DNA of 64,000 nt. Source: Halomonas sp. GD1P12 (GTDB taxonomy: Bacteria > Pseudomonadota > Gammaproteobacteria > Pseudomonadales > Halomonadaceae). Numbering within the stretch: the stretch's first letter is position 1; each line of letters opens with the position of its first letter. The stretch lies in assembly GCF_025725645.1 (NCBI RefSeq), contig NZ_CP107007.1, positions 2,108,001 to 2,172,000 of the forward strand, given 5' to 3'. The notes beneath the pieces were generated by a model. It searched no databases, was not told the origin of the DNA, and worked only from the letters and a program-made list of their open reading frames with translations. The position numbers and the translations under genes were made by a program. Shown one piece after another: positions 1-8,309 of this stretch.

Positions 1-194
1 TGACCACCAACGTGGTAAGCCACCTGGCCACCAACGAGCACATCGATTCATCGAAGCTCAAGGTGACCACCGAGAACGCCAGCGTCTACCTGATGGGCAT
101 GGTGACGCGTCAGGAAGCGGATCGCATCGTCAATGCGGCCTCTGCCGTCAGCGGTATCCAGCGCATCGTCAAGGTATTCGACTACATCGACTGA
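1..194 (+). CDS. dolP: BON-domain outer-membrane lipoprotein, C-terminal end (DolP/YraP-like), partial
   Basis: The reading frame is already open at the window edge and ends at the TGA at 192-194, so only about the last 63 residues are visible. They form the second half of a BON domain: the stretch around VYLMGMVTRQEADRI followed by a GIQRIVKVFDYID ending is typical of the second BON domain of DolP (YraP), a periplasmic outer-membrane lipoprotein that maintains envelope integrity. The lipobox and first BON domain lie outside the window. The convergent sspB-sspA pair next door matches the usual dolP-sspB neighbourhood in pseudomonads. OsmY-type BON proteins are the alternative, but context favours DolP. 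Confidence 0.8.
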   Translation, partial: TTNVVSHLATNEHIDSSKLKVTTENASVYLMGMVTRQEADRIVNAASAVSGIQRIVKVFDYID

Positions 195-237
195 TCGGCG
201 CCTTGAAGGCCTGAATCATTGGCGCGATCACAAGCCA

Positions 238-278
238 CGAAAAAGCCCCGCACACTGACCGTGTGCGGGGCTTTTCGT
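238..278. terminator. Bidirectional intrinsic terminator between dolP and sspB
   Basis: A 15-bp stem (AAAAGCCCCGCACAC paired with GTGTGCGGGGCTTTT) closes a short TGACC loop. It gives a T tract in either direction and lies between two convergent genes. Confidence 0.9.
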
Positions 279-291
279 GCGAAGGGTGCGG

Positions 292-768
292 CTATTTGAC
301 GACGCGAAGCGTTGGCTTCTTTTTGGCCTTGCCCTTCTCCTTACTCGGCGCATCGCCCTGACTTTCGTCGGCAGGGCCGGTGACGCTTAGCTGCGGGCCA
401 GTGCTTTCGCTCTCATCGATCTCCGAGGTTTCGAGCTCCTCATCGTCGCTGTCGAGTTCCGGCTCCTGACCAAACACCATGCCCGCGCCGTTTTCACGGG
501 CGTAAATGGCGATCAGCGCCTCAATCGGCACCATGACCTGCATCGGCTGGCCACCAAAGCGTGCGCTGAAGCCGATGGCCTCGTTCTCCATGAACAGATC
601 GCGCACCGCCGTTGGGGCGACGTTCAACACGATCTGACCGTTTTGCACGAATTGACGCGGCACCTCGACGCCGGGCTGGGTCGCATCGACCACCAGGTGC
701 GGGGTCAGCTCGTTGTCCAGAAGCCACTGGTACAGCGCCCGGGCAATATAGGGACGGCTCGACTTCAT
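292..768 (-). CDS. sspB: ClpXP specificity-enhancing factor SspB
   Basis: This 158-residue adaptor tethers ssrA-tagged proteins from stalled ribosomes to the ClpXP protease. The N-terminal two thirds (KSSRPYIARALYQWLLDN, then the GQIVLNVAP and FSARFGG strands) is the substrate-binding fold. A long acidic, disordered linker follows, and the protein ends in PTLRVVK, the ClpX-docking tail typical of SspB. The ATG at 768 is chosen because AGGGGAG precedes it; an in-frame ATG at 816 would add 16 unconserved residues and has no comparable site. It follows sspA by 48 bp and is presumably cotranscribed with it. Confidence 0.96.
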   Translation of the reverse strand: MKSSRPYIARALYQWLLDNELTPHLVVDATQPGVEVPRQFVQNGQIVLNVAPTAVRDLFMENEAIGFSARFGGQPMQVMVPIEALIAIYARENGAGMVFGQEPELDSDDEELETSEIDESESTGPQLSVTGPADESQGDAPSKEKGKAKKKPTLRVVK

Positions 769-816
769 AAGACTCCCCTTGTTTCCATAACGCCCCGCGA
801 GCGGGACCAAAAGCAT

Positions 817-1443
817 TTACGCGCGCATCTCTTTTTCGCGCTCGTTCAGGGCAGCCTTGAACGCATCGCGCTCGAATACCCGCGCCATGTAATCCATCAG
901 CGGCTTGACCTGCTTTTCCGGAAGCTCGATGTTGAGCTCCGGCAAACGCCAAAGGATCGGTGCAAGGCAGCAGTCCACCAGGGTGAACTCTTCACTCATG
1001 AAGAAAGGCATATCCTCGAAGATCGGCGAGATACCGATCAGACTTTCACGAAGCTCCTTACGCGCCTTCTCGGCCTCTTTCTTGCCGCCGGTGCGGATCT
1101 GGTCGAGCATCGGGCACCACTCGCGCTCGATGCGGTGCATCCAGAGCCGGCTCTGAGCGCGGGCAACCGGATAAACGGGCAGAAGCGGCGGATGCGGGAA
1201 ACGCTCGTCCAGGTACTCCATCATCACCTTGGACTCGTACAGCACCAGATCGCGATCCAAAAGCGTGGGTACGCTGTTGTAGGGGTTGAGATCGGCTAAT
1301 TCCTGCGGCGGCTGATCGTCGCTAACGTCAACGATGTCGACGGCGACCCCTTTTTCAGCCAGAACAATGCGCACTCGATGGCTAAAATGATCGTCATTAC
1401 CGGAGTAAAAGATCATAGAAGACCGCTTGGCCACAACACCCAT
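817..1443 (-). CDS. sspA: Stringent starvation protein A (GST-fold RNA polymerase-associated protein)
   Basis: The 208-residue product has a glutathione-S-transferase fold but acts as an RNA polymerase-binding regulator in stationary phase and acid stress. The thioredoxin-like N-terminus carries [14 protein letters not shown] and the [15 protein letters not shown] segment. The helical C-terminal domain contains [23 protein letters not shown] and the [15 protein letters not shown] helix, all diagnostic of SspA. Length and start (MGVVAKRS) match the family. It is the first gene of sspA-sspB. The 150-bp spacer upstream contains the rpsI terminator, so sspA probably has its own promoter, although no strong consensus was found. 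Confidence 0.96.
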   Translation of the reverse strand: MGVVAKRSSMIFYSGNDDHFSHRVRIVLAEKGVAVDIVDVSDDQPPQELADLNPYNSVPTLLDRDLVLYESKVMMEYLDERFPHPPLLPVYPVARAQSRLWMHRIEREWCPMLDQIRTGGKKEAEKARKELRESLIGISPIFEDMPFFMSEEFTLVDCCLAPILWRLPELNIELPEKQVKPLMDYMARVFERDAFKAALNEREKEMRA

Positions 1444-1593
1444 GAAAGCATCCTCGCATCAAAACAATAGACAATAATAACATGTCAGCGCCCGCCTGGG
1501 GGATACGGCCCCGCGCCATCCCAAAGCGCCCAAGGCACCTTAACATTTTCAGCGCGGTTTGGACCCGGGTGGCGTCAACGCAACGACCTGACA

Positions 1594-1628
1594 CAAAAAA
1601 CGCCCAGGCCAAGGGCCTGGGCGTTTTC
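1594..1628 (-). terminator. Intrinsic terminator of rplM-rpsI
   Basis: An ACGCCCAGGCC / GGCCTGGGCGT stem with an AAG loop lies 20 bp past the rpsI stop. On the minus strand it is followed by a run of six or more T. Confidence 0.9.
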
Positions 1629-1647
1629 TTCGAAGCGCGTAAAAAAA

Positions 1648-2037
1648 TTAACGCTTGGAGAACTGCGGACGACGACGTGCTTTACGCAGACCGACTTTCT
1701 TACGCTCGACCTGACGCGCATCGCGAGTCACGTAGCCGGCGGCACGCAGCGCAGGACGGAAGTCTTCGTTGTACTCCATCAGCGCGCGGGTGATGCCGTG
1801 ACGAATGGCGCCGGCCTGGGCAGAGCCACCGCCGCCTTCGACAGTCACGTAGACGTCGAACTGGTTCAGCGTTTCGGTCAGCTCGAGCGGCTGGCGAACC
1901 ACCATACGACCGGTAACGCGACCAAAGAACTCGTCAAGCGCGCGGTTGTTAACGGTGATATTGCCGGAACCCGGCTTGAGGAACACACGAGCGGTGGAAG
2001 TCTTGCGGCGCCCGGTACCGTAGTATTGCTGTGACAT
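1648..2037 (-). CDS. rpsI: 30S ribosomal protein S9
   Basis: This 129-residue small-subunit head protein has a basic C-terminal tail that reaches toward the P-site tRNA. The start [18 protein letters not shown], the central [15 protein letters not shown] motif and the ending [11 protein letters not shown] are the universal S9 signatures; the terminal Lys-Arg that contacts tRNA is intact. It follows rplM after 13 bp, the usual L13-S9 operon, and is ended by the hairpin just downstream. In Pseudomonas the cytochrome bc1 genes petABC follow rpsI; here a terminator and then sspA follow directly. Confidence 0.99.
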   Translation of the reverse strand: MSQQYYGTGRRKTSTARVFLKPGSGNITVNNRALDEFFGRVTGRMVVRQPLELTETLNQFDVYVTVEGGGGSAQAGAIRHGITRALMEYNEDFRPALRAAGYVTRDARQVERKKVGLRKARRRPQFSKR

Positions 2038-2050
2038 GGCGAAGATTTCC

Positions 2051-2479
2051 TTAAATGTTCAGTTCAAGCGGCTGTTGGGCGGCGTGGGGATGCTCGGTTC
2101 CCGCGTACACTTTGAGCTTGGAGTGCATGGCGCGACCCAGCGGACCTTTCGGCAGCATGCCCTTGACGGCAAACTCGATGATACGCTCCGGCGCATGATC
2201 CTTGAGCTGGTTGAAGGTCATGGAACGCAGACCGCCCGGGTATCCGGTGTGACGGTAGTAATTCTTGTCAGTGGCTTTCTTGCCAGTGACCTGAATCTTC
2301 TCGGCGTTGATCACGACGATGTAGTCGCCGGTGTCAACGTGAGGCGTGAATTCGGGCTTATGCTTGCCACGCAGGCGGCGAGCGATTTCGGTAGCCAGAC
2401 GACCGAGCGTTTTGTCCGTGGCATCGACAACATACCAGTCGCGCTGGACGGACTGCGGCTTAGCACTGAACGTCTTCAT
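2051..2479 (-). CDS. rplM: 50S ribosomal protein L13
   Basis: The protein is 142 residues long, the normal bacterial L13 length, and takes part early in large-subunit assembly. Visible signatures are [19 protein letters not shown] at the N-terminus, the [12 protein letters not shown] strand, [10 protein letters not shown], and [21 protein letters not shown] near the C-terminus. It is the first gene of the rplM-rpsI operon. About 110 nt of leader separate it from the predicted promoter. In E. coli L13 represses its own operon through the mRNA leader; whether that applies here cannot be told from sequence alone. Confidence 0.99.
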   Translation of the reverse strand: MKTFSAKPQSVQRDWYVVDATDKTLGRLATEIARRLRGKHKPEFTPHVDTGDYIVVINAEKIQVTGKKATDKNYYRHTGYPGGLRSMTFNQLKDHAPERIIEFAVKGMLPKGPLGRAMHSKLKVYAGTEHPHAAQQPLELNI

Positions 2480-2594
2480 GGATGAAATTCACCAGATAAA
2501 GTGTATTGGGTAACGCGGCCCAGGGCCGTGCACCATCCCTATTTTTTTTGGTTACGACCCGTCAAACGCGGCCAGTAACGGTTAGCGAGGCGGC

Positions 2595-2623
2595 ATTCTA
2601 CACGAGCAGTAGCGACAAGTTAA
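2595..2623 (-). promoter_or_regulatory. Predicted sigma-70 promoter of rplM-rpsI
   Basis: On the minus strand a TTAACT -35 hexamer (4/6 matches) lies 17 bp before a TAGAAT -10 hexamer (5/6). Transcription would start near 2588 and give a leader of about 110 nt. Confidence 0.55.
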
Positions 2624-2651
2624 GCGCCCGGGCGAATTTTTCTCCGGGCGC
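2624..2651 (-). terminator. Weak hairpin downstream of zapE
   Basis: An 8-bp perfect GC stem (GCGCCCGG/CCGGGCGC) with a 12-nt loop lies 56 bp past the zapE stop. There is no T tract beyond it, so it may be a poor terminator or a processing structure. Confidence 0.35.
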
Positions 2652-2706
2652 CATCGTCACCGCGCCAGCGCTTGTGAATTCTGGTTCATGAGCCCGGGCC
2701 CAAAAG

Positions 2707-3888
2707 TCAGGGCTTGTGCGCCAGCGCCAGGTACTCCTGAGACTGCATCTCCTGAAGCCTTGAGAGCGTTCGCTCGAACTCGAAAGCGAGCTTGCCATCG
2801 GTGTAAAGCGACTCCACCGACACCTGGGCCGACATCAAAAGCTTCACTCCGCGGTCGTAGAACTCATCGACCATATTGATGAAACGCCGCGCCTGGTCTT
2901 CTGTTTTAGCGCTCATTTGGGGCACGTTCGACACCAGCACGGTGTGAAACTCCCGGGCGAGCTCGATGTAGTCGTTCTGGCTACGCGGGCCGTCGCACAG
3001 CTCGCGAAACTCGAACCAGGCGGTCCCTTCATAGAGCCGGCGTGTTTTGAGCACGCGGTGGTTGACCTCGAGCGGCGCGCCCTCCTCTCCGCTTTGACCG
3101 GCAATTTCCCTGAAGCTTCGCGCAAGCTCTTTTTCGGCGGCCTCGTCGCAGGGGGTATGGAAGATCTCGGCACGCTGTAGTGCGCGCAGGCGATAATCGA
3201 CGCCGGAGTCGACGTTGACCACCTCGCAGTGGCGGTTGAGTAGATCGATGGCGGGGAGAAAGCGCGCGCGCTGCAGGCCATCCTTGTAGAGATCATCCGG
3301 CACGATGTTGGAGGTCGCCACCAGTACGACGCCGCGCTTGAACAGCGCCTCCAGCAGGTTGGCCAGAATCATCGCATCGGTGATGTCCTTGACGAAGAAC
3401 TCGTCAAAGCAGATCACTCGCGCTTCAGACGCGAACTTGCCGGCGATCAGCTCCAGCGGGTTCTTCTCGCCCTTGTAGTGATTGAGCTCGTTGTGCACCC
3501 GCTGCATGAAGCGGTGAAAGTGGGTGCGCATCTTCTCGGAAAACGGCAGCGCCTCATAGAAGGTATCGACCAGGTAGGTTTTGCCACGCCCCACGCCGCC
3601 CCAGAAGTAGAGCCCACTGACCCGCGGCATCGGCGCCTCATCCGGGGTTTTCTTCTTGCCGACGAACCCAGCCATGCGCGCCTTGAATCCCTTGTTGGCG
3701 ACCACGGTCTTGGGCGTGGTCGAGGGGGTGGCCAACAGGTCGTCGTAGAGGCGCTGCAGGTGCTCGACTGCTTTCTCCTGGGCGGCATCGTATTGAAAAT
3801 CATCGCGCTCGAGATCACTTTTGTAGCGCGCCATGGGCGTGGACGGATGCGTGGCGGAAACCTTTGCCGAGGCGGCTTTCGATGACAT
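2707..3888 (-). CDS. zapE: Cell division protein ZapE (AFG1-like ATPase)
   Basis: A 393-residue AAA-type P-loop ATPase; ZapE associates with the Z-ring during constriction and under low oxygen or heat. The Walker A motif GGVGRGKT is at residues 97-104 and the Walker B motif VICFDEF near 158-163. SGLYFWGGVG, the HFHRFMQRVH segment and the C-terminal ESLYTDGKLAFEFERTLSRL are family signatures. The ATG at 3888 has GGGAGAG upstream; an internal ATG at codon 19 is possible, since the first 20 residues are Ser/Ala/Lys-rich and poorly conserved. It stands between rplM and the divergent zapG, as in E. coli. Confidence 0.95.
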   Translation of the reverse strand: MSSKAASAKVSATHPSTPMARYKSDLERDDFQYDAAQEKAVEHLQRLYDDLLATPSTTPKTVVANKGFKARMAGFVGKKKTPDEAPMPRVSGLYFWGGVGRGKTYLVDTFYEALPFSEKMRTHFHRFMQRVHNELNHYKGEKNPLELIAGKFASEARVICFDEFFVKDITDAMILANLLEALFKRGVVLVATSNIVPDDLYKDGLQRARFLPAIDLLNRHCEVVNVDSGVDYRLRALQRAEIFHTPCDEAAEKELARSFREIAGQSGEEGAPLEVNHRVLKTRRLYEGTAWFEFRELCDGPRSQNDYIELAREFHTVLVSNVPQMSAKTEDQARRFINMVDEFYDRGVKLLMSAQVSVESLYTDGKLAFEFERTLSRLQEMQSQEYLALAHKP

Positions 3889-4020
3889 TCAAACACTCTC
3901 CCGGTTTAAAGCGCGGCCAGTCACGGAACTGCCGCAAGGCGGTGTAGTGGGCAAGCGCGATGCAACGCGCTGTAAATTCGGCTGATTATACGCACGATGA
4001 CGCCCTGGCGCATCGGCGCA

Positions 4021-4051
4021 TTGACCCACAAGGCCTACAGGCGCCTATAAT
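4021..4051 (+). promoter_or_regulatory. Predicted sigma-70 promoter of zapG
   Basis: TTGACC (-35, 5/6) and a perfect TATAAT (-10) are separated by 19 bp, about 58 bp before the zapG start. The spacer is slightly long, but the -10 is the best in this part of the window. Confidence 0.6.
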
Positions 4052-4108
4052 GAAGTTTGCGTAAGCGCTGCGCTTGAACTGATCCAACCTGGTTTTAGGG
4101 AGAAAACT

Positions 4109-4624
4109 GTGGAAGCAAACTCACCCTTGTTATTCGTGCTCATCGGCCTGGTCATTGGCTTTTTGATCGGCCTTTTGTGCTATCGCCTCATGAGCAAAGG
4201 GGAACGCCATCGGGCATCACTGAAACAAACGCTTCTGGAGCGCGAGCATCAGATTGCCGAGCTGAAAAAGGCCCAGGGACGCCATGTTGGCGAGGTTCGC
4301 CAATGCCTGGAGGCGATTCGACATCAGGCCGATGAGCTCGAGGACAAGCTCGACACCAACACCGAGCAGTGGGAGCTCGCCCACACTCCGGCAGCCCCCT
4401 TCGACGAGACCGTTCAGGCGAGCAAGACTACCGCCCCGGCCAAACCTGCAAAGCCCGCCGCACCGGCGCCGGCTGAAGCGACGTCAAAGACTCCGCAAAC
4501 CTCAGAGACCCCGCCAACGCCGCGCGACTACGCCGACGGCAAGGGCGGTACGCTCTCCGAAGAGTACGGCCTCAAGGACTCCAGGGCCAAGGAACCCGCC
4601 GTGGATCAGCCGCCGCGTTATTGA
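4109..4624 (+). CDS. zapG: Z-ring associated protein ZapG (YhcB, DUF1043)
   Basis: This 171-residue inner-membrane protein links envelope synthesis and division. One N-terminal membrane helix (about residues 7-26, LFVLIGLVIGFLIGLLCYRL, with the glycine spacing typical of YhcB) is followed by a coiled coil to about residue 85 and then a Pro/Ala/Lys/Thr-rich disordered tail. Translation starts at GTG (4109) after TTAGGGAG. The family is usually about 130 residues, so the tail is longer than typical. It lies back to back with zapE, as in other gammaproteobacteria. Confidence 0.92.
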   Translation: MEANSPLLFVLIGLVIGFLIGLLCYRLMSKGERHRASLKQTLLEREHQIAELKKAQGRHVGEVRQCLEAIRHQADELEDKLDTNTEQWELAHTPAAPFDETVQASKTTAPAKPAKPAAPAPAEATSKTPQTSETPPTPRDYADGKGGTLSEEYGLKDSRAKEPAVDQPPRY

Positions 4625-4645
4625 TGGACTGGCGCATCACCACCC

Positions 4646-4676
4646 AAAAAGCGAGGGCGTCGAGCCCTCGCTTTTT
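4646..4676. terminator. Bidirectional intrinsic terminator between zapG and the Nif3-family gene
   Basis: A 13-bp stem (AAAAAGCGAGGGC/GCCCTCGCTTTTT) with a 5-nt loop gives five T on either strand. It lies between convergent genes. Confidence 0.92.
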
Positions 4677-4694
4677 CGTTTGAAGGCGCAAGAA

Positions 4695-5456
4695 TCACGC
4701 CGGGTTATCGATATCCACGAAGCGGTGGGTCAGCCCGTACTCGTCGGCCAACCACTCACCGAGCGCCTGAACGCCGTAGCGCTCGGTGGCGTGATGGCCA
4801 GCGGCCAGATAGTGAATTCCCATCTCCCGAGCCAGGTGGGTGGTTCGCTCGGAGATCTCGCCGGAGACGAACGCCTGAGCCCCCGCATCAAACGCCTGAG
4901 TGATCATGTCCTGGGCGCCGCCGGTACACCAAACGATGCGCTCGATACTCGCCACGTTGGGCGCTTCGATCACCGTGGGCGCACGCTCGAGTACGGCTTC
5001 GACGCTGGCTGCAAGCGTTTGAATCGACTGCGCCTCGGGTAGCCGACCGGCGTACAAAAGCCCCTCGCCCAGCTCGCCGTCGAGACACCCTTCCACCTTC
5101 CAACCCAGCCGCCGAGCGAGCTCGACGTTGTTGCCGAGATCCGCGTGGGCATCCAGCGGCAAATGATAGGCCAGCAGGTTGATGTCGTGATCGAGCAGCG
5201 TCTTGATGCGCCGGTACTTCATGCCGGTCAGCGCCACCGGCTCGTTTTTCCAGAAGTAGCCGTGATGCACCAGCACCGCGTCGGCCTGCCAGGCCACGGC
5301 CTCGTCGAGCAGTGCCTGGTTGGCGGTGACGCCGGTCATGAGGCGGGTGATGGACTCACGCCCCTGGACCTGAAGGCCGTTGACGGTGTAATCCTTGAAG
5401 CGCGAGGCGCGAAGCTGATGGTCGAGGGCGCTGGCTAGCTGGTCGCGGTTAACCAC
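4695..5456 (-). CDS. Nif3-family dinuclear metal-binding protein (YbgI-like)
   Basis: The 253-residue product belongs to the Nif3/YbgI family, toroidal hexamers with a dinuclear metal site; proposed roles include GTP cyclohydrolase-like or hydrolase activity, none settled for this branch. Metal ligands are visible in VLVHHGYFW (His64-His65) and in the C-terminal AAGHHATERYG (His221/222, Glu225). The start is placed at the GTG at 5456 because TAAAAGGAG lies 6 nt before it; an upstream ATG at 5498 would translate that ribosome-binding site. It sits next to the DegS-like gene, as in pseudomonads. Confidence 0.9.
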   Translation of the reverse strand: MVNRDQLASALDHQLRASRFKDYTVNGLQVQGRESITRLMTGVTANQALLDEAVAWQADAVLVHHGYFWKNEPVALTGMKYRRIKTLLDHDINLLAYHLPLDAHADLGNNVELARRLGWKVEGCLDGELGEGLLYAGRLPEAQSIQTLAASVEAVLERAPTVIEAPNVASIERIVWCTGGAQDMITQAFDAGAQAFVSGEISERTTHLAREMGIHYLAAGHHATERYGVQALGEWLADEYGLTHRFVDIDNPA

Positions 5457-5514
5457 GTCGTCTCCTTTTAGAGCTAAGCTACTGAGGAAGGTGGGCAAAA
5501 GTGTTACCCTAACG

Positions 5515-5604
5515 GTTATTGCAGAGCTTTATGTCGTTGCAGAACTCGATGTAGTTGCAGAATTTGATGTTGCTGCAAAACGTGATGTTGCTGCAAAACG
5601 TTAT
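5515..5604. repeat. 18-bp tandem repeat, five copies, upstream of the degS-like gene
   Basis: Units start at 5515, 5533, 5551, 5569 and 5587. The common core is GTNGTTGCAGAA/GTTGCTGCAAAAC followed by a three-base T-rich end. The last two units differ by one base; the first three are more diverged. The array ends in TTATAGTGT, where TATAGT could be a -10 element for the protease gene. In one frame it encodes a hexapeptide repeat, but no credible gene goes with it. Confidence 0.85.
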
Positions 5605-5690
5605 AGTGTAAAGCCCGCGCCGCGTTACCGCGAACCGGCACGCGGCTCCCATCGAGACCCAGTGATCGCCAACGGCTGAGGATGTACCGC

Positions 5691-6932
5691 ATGCACCGCT
5701 ACGTGCTGCCCTATGTGTGGCCTATCGTGACCGGCGTCCTTTTAGCGGCGTTTTTACTCTTCGTTTTTCCGAATCATCTGCCCAACCCGTTTCGATCGAC
5801 GCCCGAGCCCGCGCCGCCGCAGGCGATGGTGCCGACCTCGCAGAATAGTATTGAGGCACCAGAGCGTCCGCGCCCGGAAATTCGCCAGGCCGCTCCGCTC
5901 GACCGCACCCAGGGCCCGGCAAGCTACGCCGACGCGGTGGACCAGGCCGCCCCGGCGGTGGTCAACATCTACTCGTCGCGCATCGTCGAGCGCGACCAGC
6001 ACCCACTGATGTCCGACCCCTTCTTTCAACAGTTTTTCCGCGGCGATGACCCGACCGCGCACCAGCGCATGCTGTCGAGCCTGGGCTCCGGGGTGATCAT
6101 TAGTCAGGACGGCTACGTACTGACCAACCACCACGTCATCAACGACGCCGACCAGATCCAGGTGGCGCTGCGCGACGGGCGCGAAACCCTGGCCGACGTG
6201 GTCGGCACCGACCCGGAAAGCGATCTGGCGGTACTGCGTATCGACCTGGACGATCTTCCGGTGATCGAGCTAAGCGACTCCCAGGAAGTCGCCGTGGGCG
6301 ACGTGGCGCTGGCGATTGGCAATCCCTTCGGCGTGGGGCAGACGGTCACCATGGGCATCATCAGCGCCACCGGCCGCAGCCATCTGGGGCTCAACGCCTA
6401 CGAGGACTTCATTCAAACCGACGCGGCGATCAACCCGGGCAACTCCGGCGGCGCGCTGGTCAACGCCGAAGGCGCCCTGGTCGGCATCAATACGGCGATT
6501 TTTTCACGCTCCGGCGGGTCTCAGGGCATCGGCTTCGCCATTCCGGCGAACCTGGCCCACAGCATTTTGAACGAGCTGGTGACGCGCGGTCGGGTCATCC
6601 GCGGGTGGCTGGGTATCGAGGCGCAGGCGCTGTCGCGGGAGCTGGCGGCATCGTTTGGGCTGCGCACCCCGCAGGGCGTCATCGTGGCAGGCGTGGTGAG
6701 CGGCGGCCCGGCGGCCCAGGCGGGCCTTCAGCCCGGCGATGTGCTGCTCTCCATCGACAACCAGGCCATTCTGGATGCCCGCGCGACCATGAGCGACATT
6801 GCCTCGATCGCACCGGGCACCACGCTGCCGCTCACCGTGGTACGCAACGGTGAGCGTATCGAATTAACGCTGGAAGTGGGCGAGCGCCCCACGCCGACCG
6901 AAATGACGCTCGACCGGCGCGCCGAGTCCTGA
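5691..6932 (+). CDS. degS: Membrane-anchored periplasmic serine protease of the DegS/AlgW type
   Basis: A 413-residue HtrA-family protease with one N-terminal membrane anchor (about residues 8-27), a trypsin-like domain and a single PDZ domain (about 300-395). The triad is visible: His148 in TNHHV, Asp178 in ESDLAV and Ser252 in GNSGG. A single PDZ plus an uncleaved anchor points to DegS/AlgW, which senses misfolded porins and cuts the anti-sigma-E factor, rather than DegP/DegQ with two PDZ domains. The ATG at 5691 is preferred because TGAGG lies 8-9 nt before it; the ATG at 5682 overlaps that site. Upstream lies the 18-bp repeat array. It is convergent with hisD. Confidence 0.9.
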   Translation: MHRYVLPYVWPIVTGVLLAAFLLFVFPNHLPNPFRSTPEPAPPQAMVPTSQNSIEAPERPRPEIRQAAPLDRTQGPASYADAVDQAAPAVVNIYSSRIVERDQHPLMSDPFFQQFFRGDDPTAHQRMLSSLGSGVIISQDGYVLTNHHVINDADQIQVALRDGRETLADVVGTDPESDLAVLRIDLDDLPVIELSDSQEVAVGDVALAIGNPFGVGQTVTMGIISATGRSHLGLNAYEDFIQTDAAINPGNSGGALVNAEGALVGINTAIFSRSGGSQGIGFAIPANLAHSILNELVTRGRVIRGWLGIEAQALSRELAASFGLRTPQGVIVAGVVSGGPAAQAGLQPGDVLLSIDNQAILDARATMSDIASIAPGTTLPLTVVRNGERIELTLEVGERPTPTEMTLDRRAES

Positions 6933-6956
6933 AAAAAGGCAGCGCCAGGCGCTGCC
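6932..6956 (-). terminator. Intrinsic terminator downstream of hisD
   Basis: A 9-bp perfect stem (GGCAGCGCC/GGCGCTGCC) with a one-base centre is followed on the minus strand by six T. It ends the mla-murA-hisGD run. Read on the plus strand it has A rather than T after it. Confidence 0.8.
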
Positions 6957-6985
6957 AAAAATCTCAGGGTAGCCCTTACCGACGC

Positions 6986-8299
6986 TCAATCGCGAATACG
7001 GTATTCCGCCGAGCGGGCGTGGGCGGTGAGCGACTCGCCCCGGGCAAGCACGGAGGCCGTTTTGCCAAGCGCCGAGGCGCCTTCGGCAGAGCAGTGGATG
7101 ATCGACGAGCGCTTTTGGAAGTCGAACACGCCCAAAGGCGACGAGAACCGCGCGGTGCCCGAGGTGGGCAGTACGTGATTCGGCCCGGCGCAGTAGTCAC
7201 CCAGCGCCTCGGCGGTATAACGGCCCATGAAGATCGCACCGGCGTGACGCACGTGCTCGGCAAGCCGCTCGGGCTCGGCCACCGACAGCTCCAGGTGTTC
7301 GGGGGCGACGCGATTGACCAGCGCCAGCGCATCTTCCTCGTTTTGGCACAAAATCAGCGCGCCGCGCCGAGCGAGCGACGCGCGCACGATCGCCTCGCGC
7401 TCGAGCGTAGGCAAAAGCCGCTCGATGGCGCGCTCGACGGCGTCGAGGTGCTCGGCGTCCCAGCTAACGAGAATCGCCTGGGCGTCCTCGTCGTGCTCGG
7501 CCTGGGAGAAGAGATCCATCGCCAGCCACTCCGGGTCGGTCTGCCCGTCCGAGACCACGAGAATTTCCGAGGGCCCGGCAATCATGTCGATGCCGACCTG
7601 ACCAAACACCGCGCGCTTGGCGGTGGCCACGTAAATGTTGCCCGGCCCGACGATCTTGTCGACCCGCGGCACGCTTTCGGTGCCAAACGCGAGCGCCGCT
7701 ACCGCTTGGGCGCCGCCGATGGTGAAGACGTAGTCCACCCCGGCCAGGTGCGCCGCCGCGAGCACCAGCTCGTTGAGCACACCGTCCGGCGTCGGCACGA
7801 CCATGACGATCTCGCCGACACCCGCCACATGGGCGGGAAGAGCGTTCATCAACACCGACGAGGGGTACGCCGCCTTGCCACCGGGCACGTAGATACCGGC
7901 GCGGTCGAGCGGCGTCACCTTTTGCCCTAACACCGTGCCGTCCGGCTCTTCATACTGCCAGCCGCTGGGCTTTTGATGCTCGTGGTAGCGCCGAATGCGC
8001 TCGGCAGCGACGTTTAACGCCTCACGCTGATCCGAAGGCAGGCCATCGAAGGCGGCCTTGAGCCGCTCTGGCGCAAGGCAAAGCTCGGACATGCTGGCAA
8101 CACTGAGGCGATCAAAGCGATTGGTCGCCTCGATCACCGCCTGATCGCCGCGTGCTTTGACATCGGCAAGAATGGCGCTCACCCGCGCCTGAACCTCTTC
8201 GTTGGAAACCCCCTCCCAATCGAGCAGCGCGTCGAGCCTTGCATCAAACGCGCCGTCGGCCGTGGAGAGCCGGTGGATCAAGGCCGCTTTATCACTCAT
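6986..8299 (-). CDS. hisD: Histidinol dehydrogenase
   Basis: This enzyme catalyses the last two steps of histidine synthesis, oxidising histidinol to histidine with 2 NAD+ and a zinc ion. At 437 residues it has normal length. The signature runs through [34 protein letters not shown] and [13 protein letters not shown]. The zinc-site region [13 protein letters not shown] and the C-terminal [17 protein letters not shown] are intact. It follows hisG by 10 bp. In Pseudomonas hisC sits just downstream; here a terminator and the convergent degS-like gene occupy that place. Confidence 0.98.
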   Translation of the reverse strand: MSDKAALIHRLSTADGAFDARLDALLDWEGVSNEEVQARVSAILADVKARGDQAVIEATNRFDRLSVASMSELCLAPERLKAAFDGLPSDQREALNVAAERIRRYHEHQKPSGWQYEEPDGTVLGQKVTPLDRAGIYVPGGKAAYPSSVLMNALPAHVAGVGEIVMVVPTPDGVLNELVLAAAHLAGVDYVFTIGGAQAVAALAFGTESVPRVDKIVGPGNIYVATAKRAVFGQVGIDMIAGPSEILVVSDGQTDPEWLAMDLFSQAEHDEDAQAILVSWDAEHLDAVERAIERLLPTLEREAIVRASLARRGALILCQNEEDALALVNRVAPEHLELSVAEPERLAEHVRHAGAIFMGRYTAEALGDYCAGPNHVLPTSGTARFSSPLGVFDFQKRSSIIHCSAEGASALGKTASVLARGESLTAHARSAEYRIRD

Positions 8300-8309
8300 C
8301 GAACACCTC

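Noticed and set aside
5491..5679. 62-codon frame starting GTG across the 18-bp repeats
   Set aside because: The hexapeptide repeat is a by-product of the DNA array; there is no properly spaced ribosome-binding site and no protein-like composition outside the repeat.
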